33,804 nt of DNA. Source: Acidobacteriota bacterium. GTDB lineage: Bacteria > Acidobacteriota > Blastocatellia > Pyrinomonadales > Pyrinomonadaceae. Made by a program: the position numbers and the translations under genes. The stretch lies in contig JAFDVJ010000097.1 of the NCBI GenBank assembly GCA_018269075.1, positions 1-33,804 of the forward strand, written 5' to 3'. Each line of letters opens with the position of its first letter. The stretch's first letter is position 1. Below, one piece after another: positions 8,801 to 13,951 of this stretch. Below the pieces are notes generated by a model. It had not been told where the DNA came from. It saw only the letters and a list, made by a program, of their open reading frames with translations, and ran no database searches.

Positions 8801-9220
8801 GCGGATCACTTCGAGCGGCGTTTTGGCCTGATCGGTGATATTCGGATTGATCTGTTCGGGCGCGGGAAACTTGACCGGGATCTTGTTGCCGGTCTTCGGC
8901 GCGGGCAGCGTGCCGAGGCGTTTATTGAAATCCTTCTGATCGTCGTCTTCGGTCTTGATCTCGGGAATCCGCTTGAGGAGCGCGTTCGTTTCGCTCTCGG
9001 AAAGCGCCTTCGTCTCGGCCAGCGGCTGTTTCTCGCGTTTTTCCGCGCCTTCCTCGCCCTCCGACAGGCGAAACTGCAGACCATCGGGTAAATTTACGTT
9101 CATATTTTTGTTCTGGGTTGTTTTTCCGCTCGTCTTCTGGGCCATTGCCGACAGCACGAAAGGCGAAAAAATATTCAAATACATTCCGCAAAGCATTAAC
9201 AGAGCGACCGTTTTCTTCAT
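2885..9220 (-). CDS. Bacterial alpha-2-macroglobulin family protein (thioester-containing)
   Basis: 2111 residues from the ATG at 9220, chosen because GAGGAAG lies 8 nt upstream and a signal peptide follows at once (MKKTVALLMLCGMYLNIFSP, probable cleavage after AMA). A start 20 codons earlier is possible but would bury the signal. Bacterial alpha-2-macroglobulins are periplasmic protease traps. Cleavage of a bait region triggers collapse and covalent capture through a Cys-Gln thioester. The motif CSEQ is intact, with Cys1595 encoded at 4438-4436, inside the context YRYPYECSEQISSR. N-terminal macroglobulin domains, a Pro/Thr/Glu-rich bait-like stretch before the NLTRYRVMAVSVDTG domain, the alpha-helical thioester domain (about 1580-1850) and the typical end (FRDERAEAFASLLWEGVYNY) are all present. 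There is no lipobox, so it is probably soluble in the periplasm. No pbpC lies beside it, unlike enterobacterial yfhM. Confidence 0.95.
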   Translation of the reverse strand: MKKTVALLMLCGMYLNIFSPFVLSAMAQKTSGKTTQNKNMNVNLPDGLQFRLSEGEEGAEKREKQPLAETKALSESETNALLKRIPEIKTEDDDQKDFNKRLGTLPAPKTGNKIPVKFPAPEQINPNITDQAKTPLEVIRYSPQGEVPVAPDLNVTFSQPMVAVTSQEEAAKYAPVELSPQVEGKWRWLGTKTLMFDTTKRFPMATKFTVRVPAGTKSATGPVLQKDVTWTFTTPPPKVETMIPQNQVTRRDALMFVSFDQAVNPEAILKTMKVTGGGKPLTVRLATPEEINQDSSILYYSKQAQPGRWLAFRAVTSEGQTADALPQAAQITVTFPKGTPSAEGPLTTEKDQAYSFQTYGAMRYVGGWCSYQGSKVCRPADTWYMQFTNSIDGASFDKSKIKVEPPVDGMSIYPSGNYIYFQGYKKGRTTYKVTLEPGLKDIYGQTLDKQATATFNVGSAESSLYSQGGTFVVLDPTGKQTYLVYSTNMPSVRVKIMAVTPQDWEAFRQYMRYQYYDEQKRPKIPGRIVENKTVSIQNNPDEMVETRIDLSEALDGGYGNAIIEIEPTVKRDKYDRTKITVWAQSTQIGLDAFVDNEELVGFATDLKTGKPLSGVDLSIYPNGKTPTGKTVSETEPNNKSWWEWLWSWGSAEEPPQEVESVDENGAAQETETIEEAATTQTTENGILRLPLPDVQSQKAQNVLIARKGKDVAFMPENSDYYWNDYGSWYKKTASDDYRWFVFDDRKLYKPKEEVSIKGYVRYYEAGKLGDIQPIGDRVGGVEYRVTDSRGNEVAKGAAAVNAFGAFDFKFKLIDNMNLGQASVYITGGGSSTYHQFNVQEFRRPEFEVSAKVDSESPHFVGGKADLSVEAKYYAGGGLANAEANWTVTATPTTYTPPNRGDFTFGTWVPWWRFRSYDYEYSGGYSPYGQSTTQTFKGVTDAAGKHRLKIDFESVKPPRPYTVSAAVSVQDVNRQTWSSTTSLLVHPSDLYVGIKTPRTFVQKGEKMSVESIVTNIDGGLVAGRDVEMTAVLKDWAFENGAWAEKTVDEQTCTVKSLGDKPQTCDFVAKQGGQYKITARVMDDRERVNESEFTIWVPGGKTPPKRNVEQEEAQLIPNKKDYGPNDVAEILVISPFPGAEGVLTLRRGGIVKTERFTIKENSVTLKIPLQEKYLPNVYVQVDLVGASERQNDKGETDPKLAKRPAFASGSLNLPISTDSRKLTVSAEPKDKTIEPGGSTKIDVAVTDNRGEPVANSEVAVVVVDESVLALSGYRIGSPLDLFYAQRGDGVTNYHSRKDILLANPLDVKPTNVAQNLVAADATTGGAQTESVMLAKPSATPPAPVQASRAMKKEANRDANKTAEQADDQPGNTETPINLRSNFNALAIFAPSVKTDSSGRATVDVKLPDNLTRYRVMAVSVDTGKRFGGGESSLTARQPLMVRPSAPRFLNFGDKIELPVVVQNQTDKDMAVNVGVRATNATLTNGNGRTVLIKANDRAEVRFPVAAEKAGTARFQIAVTSGNWADAAEISLPVYTPATTEAFATYGTTDQNGAIFQPVQTPGDVYPQFGGLEVTTSSTQLQELTDAFIYLYRYPYECSEQISSRMISIAALRDVLTAFKSKDMPSKDELDKSYAKDIETLKGRQRSDGSFGLWSQRRERYEYPFLTIHVAHALGLAKAKGYKVPQEMIDRTTPYLKNVEKHFDEWYRQSPQARWTISAYALYIRDLLGDKDAAKAKALLKEATLEKLPFEAIGWILSVLADDKGSANEVIAIKRFLMNRTTETAATANFVTDYGDAAWLIMYSNRRADGVLLEALIKSDVLNQTPGVNTGDLIPKLVRGLLDHRTKGAWSNTQENVFILLALDKYFNAFEKVTPDFVTKIWLGSAYAGEQLFKGRSIDSNQLDIPMSYLVEQGGTSNLILDKEGAGRLYYRIGMKYAPKNLKLDPADYGFTVLRKYEAVDNADDVKQNADGTWTFKAGARVRVRLTMVAQARRYHVALVDNLPAGLEILNPELATTESIPGDTGGGNTPVVEYGSRSYGYGWWWWRQYWFEHQNFRDERAEAFASLLWEGVYNYTYVTRATTPGQFVVPPAKAEEMYHPETFGRTGTDFVTVE

Positions 9221-9448
9221 TGTTTTATCTTCCTCACGCCGATTCGCGAGCCAGCAATCAGGGAATCGTTTCGCGTTCATCTTACTCTAAATTTTGTATG
9301 GAAACTAGCTAATGCCGAGTCTCGTTCTAAGAACTGAACGGTTCAGGCTTTGAAACTTGCAGGTTAAACCGTTGATAAAAGATAAAATCTCTCGGCGGAA
9401 CGGCCGCTTTCGGAAACGGAAGCGCCCGGTCCCGCGAACAAAACCGCC
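9221..9448. promoter_or_regulatory. Upstream region of the alpha-2-macroglobulin gene with two adjacent palindromes
   Basis: GTTCTAAGAAC (9324-9334) and CTGAACGGTTCAG (9334-9346) are both perfect odd-length palindromes built from GTTC/GAAC half-sites, sharing one base. They lie about 105-125 bp before the ATG at 9220 and are plausible binding sites for a dimeric regulator. No convincing -35/-10 pair was found. The remainder shows nothing recognisable. Confidence 0.4.
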
Positions 9449-9723
9449 GGTCCGGTCCGGTCACCGGCCGGTCCGGTCTTGTCACCGGCCGGTCCGGTTC
9501 GGTCACCCGCCGGTCCGGTTTCGTCACCGGCCGGTCCGGTTTCGGTAACGGGCGTTCCGGTCGATAAACCGGCGCGTCCGGTCACCGGACGCCCGGGTTC
9601 CGTTAATTTCGCTCGCGTTCCGGTCAGGTCACCGGCCGGTCCGGTCGATAAAGCGCGCGGTCCGGTCGATAAAGCGGCCGGTTCCAAAACCGGACCGGCC
9701 GTTTCCGTTTCGGGACCGATCAT
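9364..9723 (-). CDS. Possible heptad-repeat protein encoded by the 21-bp array (doubtful)
   Basis: A 119-residue frame starts with ATG at 9723, just outside the array, and stops at 9364, just past its other end, so it spans the whole repeat. Its translation is a series of TGPAGDR/TGPAGDK/TGPAGDE heptads with divergent versions (STGPRAL, TGTPVTE). It is on the strand of both neighbours. Against it, the Shine-Dalgarno is weak and there is no signal peptide or membrane segment. The complementary frame (GPVRSPA heptads, open from about 9386 to 9757) is also uninterrupted but lacks an ATG. No family is recognised. Confidence 0.3.
   Translation of the reverse strand: MIGPETETAGPVLEPAALSTGPRALSTGPAGDLTGTRAKLTEPGRPVTGRAGLSTGTPVTETGPAGDETGPAGDRTGPAGDKTGPAGDRTGPAVLFAGPGASVSESGRSAERFYLLSTV
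9428..9721. repeat. Tandem array with exact 21-bp period (about 14 units, GGTCCGGT core)
   Basis: From 9449 to 9700 the DNA divides into twelve consecutive 21-bp units with no indels. Units 1-4 are close copies of GGTCCGGTTTCGTCACCGGC plus C; later ones diverge (for example GGTCCGGTCGATAAAGCGGC plus C). A degenerate unit precedes (9428-9448) and one follows (9701-9721). Units carry CCGGCCGG palindromes, so the array is rich in potential hairpins. Strict maintenance of a multiple-of-three period despite many substitutions suggests selection on a heptad-repeat protein, though a structural DNA/RNA role is possible. Confidence 0.85.
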
Positions 9724-9805
9724 TTTGTTCTTCGAAAACTTTTTTGATGCCCGGTGAGAGCCGATTTTTAGAGGGTGATAAAACTTGTCGGAATGATGAG
9801 CTTTA

Positions 9806-10210
9806 GAATCTGTTTAAATTTTCGTAGTTTGTGCGGATGACGCACCGGCGGACAACAACCGAAGGCGGAAGCCGAAAAAACACAGGCCGTCATCAAACAT
9901 TCCTTAAAAGCTCGCGGAGCGAGCGACATCGCACCGCTTCGCCGCCTCGGGGCGCGAGCCCGTGGACGGATCGCAGTTATGATCCGAGCCCGGGAACGGG
10001 CGACAGCGGGTGCGGCGTCTTCGTTTTCTGTCGCTGTCTCCGACAGCTTTGAATCGAAAACCACCGAACCACGGGCTCGCGCCCGTGGCTACACGATGTC
10101 GCCGTCTCCGACTGCTGAAGACGGATTCCCGCCCGCTGCCCTGACGTTTCGCTTGCAATTACCTGCTTTCGGTCTTTTTCACGGCCTCAAACTTAAATTT
10201 AAACAGACTC
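9806..10210. mobile_element. 405-bp MITE-like element with 16-bp terminal inverted repeats and TTA duplications
   Basis: The left end GAATCTGTTTAAATTT (9806-9821) and the right end, read inward as GAGTCTGTTTAAATTT (10210-10195), match at 15 of 16 positions. Each is flanked by TTA (9803-9805 and 10211-10213), a 3-bp target duplication of TNA type. GA-starting ends with TNA duplications are typical of some IS5-family groups. No transposase frame is inside, so it is a non-autonomous (MITE-like) element or a deleted IS. Internally it has a 16-bp inverted repeat GGGCGCGAGCCCGTGG (9950-9965) versus its complement at 10069-10084. The right arm also folds on itself (10069-10088). Confidence 0.7.
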
Positions 10211-10238
10211 TTAACCCCGCGGGCGGTTGTCAAACGAT

Positions 10239-10304
10239 CGATCAAAAACACGAAATAATTTAGTGAAACAATTTCGTGTTTTTGGTGTCTTTAGTGGAAC
10301 AAAA
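10239..10304 (-). repeat. Second full copy of the dispersed CCACTAAA...CACGAAA repeat, terminator-like
   Basis: Stem AAAAACACGAAAT (10244-10256) with its complement ATTTCGTGTTTTT (10271-10283), then GGTGTCTTTAGTGGAAC on the plus strand. This matches the arrangement of the copy at 2111-2183. It lies about 60 bp past the 3' end of the minus-strand ATP-grasp gene, where a hairpin with a U-run would terminate its transcript. Confidence 0.65.
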
Positions 10305-10367
10305 ATAAAGCAAACGCGACCGGAATCGCCGCATTTCCAATAAATGCCGTCAGGTTCGCGGCCCGGA

Positions 10368-11717
10368 TCAAAAGCCTTCGAGCACGACGAGCGCGGTTTC
10401 GCCGCCGCCCTGAGTGATGTTGACGAGCGACTGCGCCGAGAGCCGGCATAAACCGCCGTCGACGCGGCCGCGGAAGAGAAACGGATCGAAATCGATGTTC
10501 AGCGTCTCCATCGTCAACTCTTTCCCGAAGGTCGGGATCGTCACTTTTTCGACGGCGACGCGTTCCTGCGCGACGTAGCAGTGCCCGAGCGCGTTTTCGA
10601 GCACCGCGTCCCATTCGGATTCAGAGCTCTCCCAGCCGAACCGGACGCCGTGGCCGCCGTAATCGTCGTGCGGCTTGAGGAGAAAGTTTTCGCGGCGCGT
10701 TCGGAGCAGCTCCAACAATTCGACTTCCCTGCCCTCGAAGGTCGTCCGGGCGTCGCGGACGCGGCGCGTCCACGGGATATGTTTGCGGATCAGCCCGAGC
10801 TCATCCGGCGTGAAAAGATGCGCGTATTTTTCGTCGCTGAGGATCGCGAAGCTCGTCTTTTTATGCGGGACCTTGACGCGGAAATTGTTCGCCATACAGA
10901 CCTTGCCGTCGGCGTAGGCGCGCACGAGCGGGTGCGTCTCGTCGAATTCTTCCAGAAACTCGTGGATGATCACGCGCTTGTAGAAGATGTCGACCTCGAA
11001 GTCGCCGACCCGCAGATGCTCGCCGTCGTACTCGAAAGCGTACGGGTTGACGATCCGCGTCGCGTGGCCCTCGGCTTCCCAGAGCCGGCGCAGAATCTCG
11101 AATTCCGAGGCCGTCGAAACTCCGTCCCAGTCGACGATCGCGATGTTCGGTTTTTCCCGCTTTCCGCCCATATCGCGATAGGCCGAAACGAGCGCTTCGA
11201 GGAGCGAAACGTGCGGGCGCGGCCGCCAGTGCGGGTTCGCCGCCAGAAATTCGCAGACTTCGGGGACTTTTTCGAAGACCATCTCGAACGAATACTGGTC
11301 GCCGATCCCGGCCGGCGTCTCGGCGTTGTATTCGAGAAACTTGAAGTCCTCGCCGTTCAGGTAAGTATCGAACCGGCTCGACACGCAGAGGCCCGGATAA
11401 CCCGGATCGATCCGCGCCATCCGCTCTTCCTTCTCGGTCAGGTTGAGCTCGGCCATTATTTCCGGGTCGGCGAGCGCCGCGAGCGTCATTTTCTCGAACG
11501 CGACGTTGAGCCGTTCGGCGGCGCGGGCGACCGCGTCGTAACGCGCGCGCGGAAAGAAATGCGGACGCAGAAACGGGCAGATCGGACGCGTGTCGTGCAA
11601 AATGCCGGTCTCCCTTTCGATCGCCGTCAGACGGTCGAACAGTTCGGTATCGTAGCGGTATTTGGCGAGCAGGCTTTCGTCCAGCTCGCGGACGATTTTT
11701 TCGAGTCTTTCATTCAT
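10368..11717 (-). CDS. Circularly permuted ATP-grasp family protein
   Basis: 449 residues from ATG at 11717. The order of motifs is that of circularly permuted ATP-grasp/glutathionylspermidine-synthase-like proteins (DUF404/DUF407 group). The acidic, metal-binding block DFKFLEYNAETPAGIGDQ comes early (about residues 130-147). The phosphate-binding loop comes late, as LLKPHDDYGGHGVRFGW. NNFRVKVPHKKTSFAIL is also typical. Members of this group ligate carboxylates to amines using ATP, usually in small peptide or amide synthesis. The substrate here is unknown and none of the usual partner genes (alpha-E, transglutaminase-like, GCS2) is adjacent. It is divergent from pspA with a 216-bp shared upstream region. 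A second, non-permuted ATP-grasp gene occurs at 24254. Confidence 0.85.
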   Translation of the reverse strand: MNERLEKIVRELDESLLAKYRYDTELFDRLTAIERETGILHDTRPICPFLRPHFFPRARYDAVARAAERLNVAFEKMTLAALADPEIMAELNLTEKEERMARIDPGYPGLCVSSRFDTYLNGEDFKFLEYNAETPAGIGDQYSFEMVFEKVPEVCEFLAANPHWRPRPHVSLLEALVSAYRDMGGKREKPNIAIVDWDGVSTASEFEILRRLWEAEGHATRIVNPYAFEYDGEHLRVGDFEVDIFYKRVIIHEFLEEFDETHPLVRAYADGKVCMANNFRVKVPHKKTSFAILSDEKYAHLFTPDELGLIRKHIPWTRRVRDARTTFEGREVELLELLRTRRENFLLKPHDDYGGHGVRFGWESSESEWDAVLENALGHCYVAQERVAVEKVTIPTFGKELTMETLNIDFDPFLFRGRVDGGLCRLSAQSLVNITQGGGETALVVLEGF

Positions 11718-11809
11718 ATTTTCCGGTCGGGGTGACGATTCAGGCTATAATGTACATCAATTTTACCGAAATCCAAATTTTTACTTGTCGGGAAGTTTTC
11801 TTTATGCTA

Positions 11810-11837
11810 TTCACTAATTAAATTTTCCTGTTATACT
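11810..11837 (+). promoter_or_regulatory. Candidate sigma-70-type promoter for pspA
   Basis: TTCACT (11810-11815), a 16-bp spacer and TATACT (11832-11837), about 97 bp before the pspA ATG. A TATAAT at 11746-11751 has no good -35 partner. No -24/-12 sigma-54 element was seen in this intergenic region, unlike enterobacterial pspA. Confidence 0.35.
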
Positions 11838-11933
11838 GAAAGCGGAATTTGCAACTTTGAGGAACGGGCCGTCGTAGAGATTTCCGGTTAAAAGTTCTTA
11901 TTAGACAATTTTTAGGAGCGTGAGACATTAAAA

Positions 11934-12722
11934 ATGGGATTGTGGGCAAGAATTACTAGAATTTTCAGGGCAAGCACGGGCGCGGCTTTGGACAAGATGG
12001 AAAATCCCGAGCTGGTTTTACAGCAGACCATCCGGGATATGCGCGACCGCGTGCCCGAACTCAACAATTCGGTCGCGCAGGTGATGGCGACCGAACGGCT
12101 GCTCAATAAACAGAAGGAAAACCTCGAAAAGCAGGTCGTCGATCTCGATTCCAAGATCAAGGCGTCCGTCAAGATGAACCGCGACGACATCGCGACCGCC
12201 TATATCGGCCAGCTTCAGCAGGCGCAGATCGATCTCGAACGCACGAATATGCAGCACGAGAACGCGCAATTGGCCTCGAAACAGGCTTTGAAGGCGCGCG
12301 ACAACTACGTGCTCAATATGAAGAAGCGCACCGCCGAAGCGATGCAGCTCATCTCGGCTTCGAAGCAGGCGCGTCTTCAGGAACAGCTCGCGCAGACGAT
12401 GGAAACCTTCAACATCGGCGACGACGCTTCGACCTTCAACGAGATGCGCGAGAAGATCGACCGCCGCGTCGCGGCCGCCGAAGCCAAGCTCCAGCTCGGC
12501 TCGAGCTCGGTCGACGCGCAGATGCAGGACATCGAACGCGAAGCGATGGACATCCAGCTTCAGGACAAGCTGCTCGAATACAAACAGCAGATGGGTCTGC
12601 TCGGAGCGGGCGGCAGCACCGCCGGCAAACAGATTTCGGCCGGTTCGGGCGTCAAGACGGAAGAGCCGTCGCTCGACCAGATGCTGCTCAACGAGGCGAA
12701 CGAGAGCAACCAATCGAATTAA
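11934..12722 (+). CDS. pspA: PspA/IM30 (ESCRT-III-like) membrane-stress protein
   Basis: 262 residues. The start at 11934 has AGGAG at 11914-11918 (15-nt spacing). Residues 1-25 (GLWARITRIFRASTGAALDK) form the amphipathic membrane-binding helix of PspA/Vipp1. Then comes the family signature ENPELVLQQTIRDMRDRVPE and a long helical hairpin to about residue 215. PspA polymerises on the inner face of the cytoplasmic membrane and maintains it under stress. The C-terminal 45 residues (Gly/Ser-rich, then SLDQMLLNEANES) form a flexible tail with a short conserved-looking helix. The next gene, 50 bp downstream, encodes a membrane protein and is likely co-transcribed. No pspF, pspB or pspC is visible. 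Confidence 0.9.
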   Translation: MGLWARITRIFRASTGAALDKMENPELVLQQTIRDMRDRVPELNNSVAQVMATERLLNKQKENLEKQVVDLDSKIKASVKMNRDDIATAYIGQLQQAQIDLERTNMQHENAQLASKQALKARDNYVLNMKKRTAEAMQLISASKQARLQEQLAQTMETFNIGDDASTFNEMREKIDRRVAAAEAKLQLGSSSVDAQMQDIEREAMDIQLQDKLLEYKQQMGLLGAGGSTAGKQISAGSGVKTEEPSLDQMLLNEANESNQSN

Positions 12723-12772
12723 TTTGAAGAGACGGCGAAACAAAGCGGGACGTTTTTGCATCTACATTAGTT

Positions 12773-13624
12773 ATGGCTGATTTAGCGAAATACCAACAGG
12801 AATTCAACCGGTTCAATTCCAAATACGTCAAGGAGGCAGTCAAGGAGCCCGTCAATTTCTGGGGTCTGGCCGGTTTTCTCGTCGCCGCCGCCTATACCGG
12901 AAGCATCATTCCGTTATTCATCGCCCTGCTTTGCGAAGCCGTCTATCTCGTCGCCCTGCCGATGGTGCCCGCCTACCGTCAGCTCGTCAACAACCGCGAA
13001 AAGGAGCGATTCCGCGCGCTCAACAAGGCGACGCGCGAAAAGCTGATCAAGAGCTTCACCCCGCGCGAGCGCGAAGCGGTCGAATATCTCCGCTGGCAGA
13101 AGGACAAGATTCAGGAAAACTATCACAAATTCACCGGCGCCCGCGAGCTGCCGACCAATCTCCGCTCGCTCGAACAGCGCTGGGAGGATTTCGTCGATCT
13201 GCTGGACGTCTACCGCCGCCGCAAGCAGCATCTCAAATCGATCAACCGGCAGGCCGTCCATAACCAGCTCGCGCAGGCCTTTCGCGCGGCCGAGAGCGCG
13301 CCCGACGAAAAGACCCGACGGATCCAGCAGACGAACGTCGAGATTCTCAAACGCCGGCTCGCCTCGTTCGACGAACTCGAACGAAGCGTCAAGCTCGTCG
13401 AGGGCCAATTGCAGTCGATCGAGAACTTTTTCGGCTATCTCAACGACGAGATCGTGACGATGAGCACGCCCGAAAAATTCTCGCTGCTCGATTTCGAACA
13501 GCTTTCCGATTCGATCGCGATGACCAAACAGATGCTCGACGCGACCGCCGATTCGGTCGGCGCGCTCGACGCCTACAACCGCGAGATGGGCAATTACGAA
13601 TTGCTGCCCGAAGCGAACAGATAG
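12773..13624 (+). CDS. Two-TM membrane protein with long coiled coil, PspA partner (hypothetical)
   Basis: 283 residues. Residues about 27-64 form a hydrophobic hairpin of two segments (FWGLAGFLVAAAYTGSII and PLFIALLCEAVYLVALPMV). The rest is charged, mostly helical and coiled-coil prone, with segments such as REREAVEYLRWQKDKIQENY and RRIQQTNVEILKRRLASFDE. No enzyme motif is seen. The long cytosolic helices next to pspA suggest a membrane anchor or effector for PspA; this is inference from context. There is no clear Shine-Dalgarno at 12773, so translation may be coupled to pspA. The product ends just before a (GGATTTC)5 tract and a strong terminator. Confidence 0.75.
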   Translation: MADLAKYQQEFNRFNSKYVKEAVKEPVNFWGLAGFLVAAAYTGSIIPLFIALLCEAVYLVALPMVPAYRQLVNNREKERFRALNKATREKLIKSFTPREREAVEYLRWQKDKIQENYHKFTGARELPTNLRSLEQRWEDFVDLLDVYRRRKQHLKSINRQAVHNQLAQAFRAAESAPDEKTRRIQQTNVEILKRRLASFDELERSVKLVEGQLQSIENFFGYLNDEIVTMSTPEKFSLLDFEQLSDSIAMTKQMLDATADSVGALDAYNREMGNYELLPEANR

Positions 13625-13625
13625 G

Positions 13626-13660
13626 GGATTTCGGATTTCGGATTTCGGATTTCGGATTTG
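13626..13660 (+). repeat. (GGATTTC)5 tandem repeat
   Basis: Four exact GGATTTC units (13626-13653) and a fifth, GGATTTG, directly after the stop codon of the PspA-partner gene. Heptamer slippage tract; no function assigned. Confidence 0.9.
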
Positions 13661-13678
13661 GATTATTGATGAGAAAAA

Positions 13679-13711
13679 GACGCCGGTGCGATTGAAACCG
13701 GCGTCTTTTTT
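13679..13711. terminator. Bidirectional rho-independent terminator
   Basis: Perfect 9-bp stem GACGCCGGT (13679-13687) / ACCGGCGTC (13697-13705). It is followed by six T on the plus strand and preceded by five A, giving a U-run in both directions. It ends the pspA operon and may also stop readthrough from the convergent surface-protein genes. Confidence 0.9.
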
Positions 13712-13951
13712 GTTTTTTTAATTTAATTCAGCTCTGCGCCTCTGCGCCTTTGCGCCTCGGCATTAAAACCCAATCAAAAAAACTACAAATTTCCGCCGAG
13801 GCGCAAAAGCGCGGAAATACGGTCTTCAAAAAAGCCCGGATAATTGAAAATCCCTTTCGCCCGTTTATCGCGAAAGGGATCAAACCGTTGACCGGATAAT
13901 GGAACCGGCCGAAACGGCGAATCGATCGCCGCTTCGGCCGGGTTTTGTCAA
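13712..13951 (-). terminator. 3' flank of the delta-60 protein operon with two further hairpins and a GCGCCTCTGCGCC repeat
   Basis: Hairpin ATCCCTTTCGC (13850-13860) / GCGAAAGGGAT (13870-13880) is followed on the minus strand by TTTTCAATT and is a likely terminator of the 13952 gene. A second hairpin, 16-bp arms with one mismatch (13905-13920 / 13926-13941), sits just past the stop codon. At 13733-13759 a CTCTGCGCC/TTTGCGCC repeat faces a partial complement (GAGGCGCAAAAGCGC) near 13798-13812. It resembles dispersed intergenic repeats seen in many large bacterial genomes. Confidence 0.6.

Noticed and set aside
9428..9721. 21-bp array as a CRISPR
   Set aside because: Units are contiguous with no unique spacers and no cas genes are nearby.
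9831..10263. Several short frames inside the MITE-like element as candidate cargo genes
   Set aside because: No ribosome sites, Arg/Ser-rich translations and overlapping hairpins; they look non-coding.
11746..11751. TATAAT as a strong promoter between the ATP-grasp and pspA genes
   Set aside because: No acceptable -35 element at 16-18 bp on either strand, so a chance match cannot be excluded.
11718..11933. Sigma-54 promoter for pspA, expected by analogy with enterobacteria
   Set aside because: No GG-N10-GC pair with TGGC/TTGC context was found in the region.
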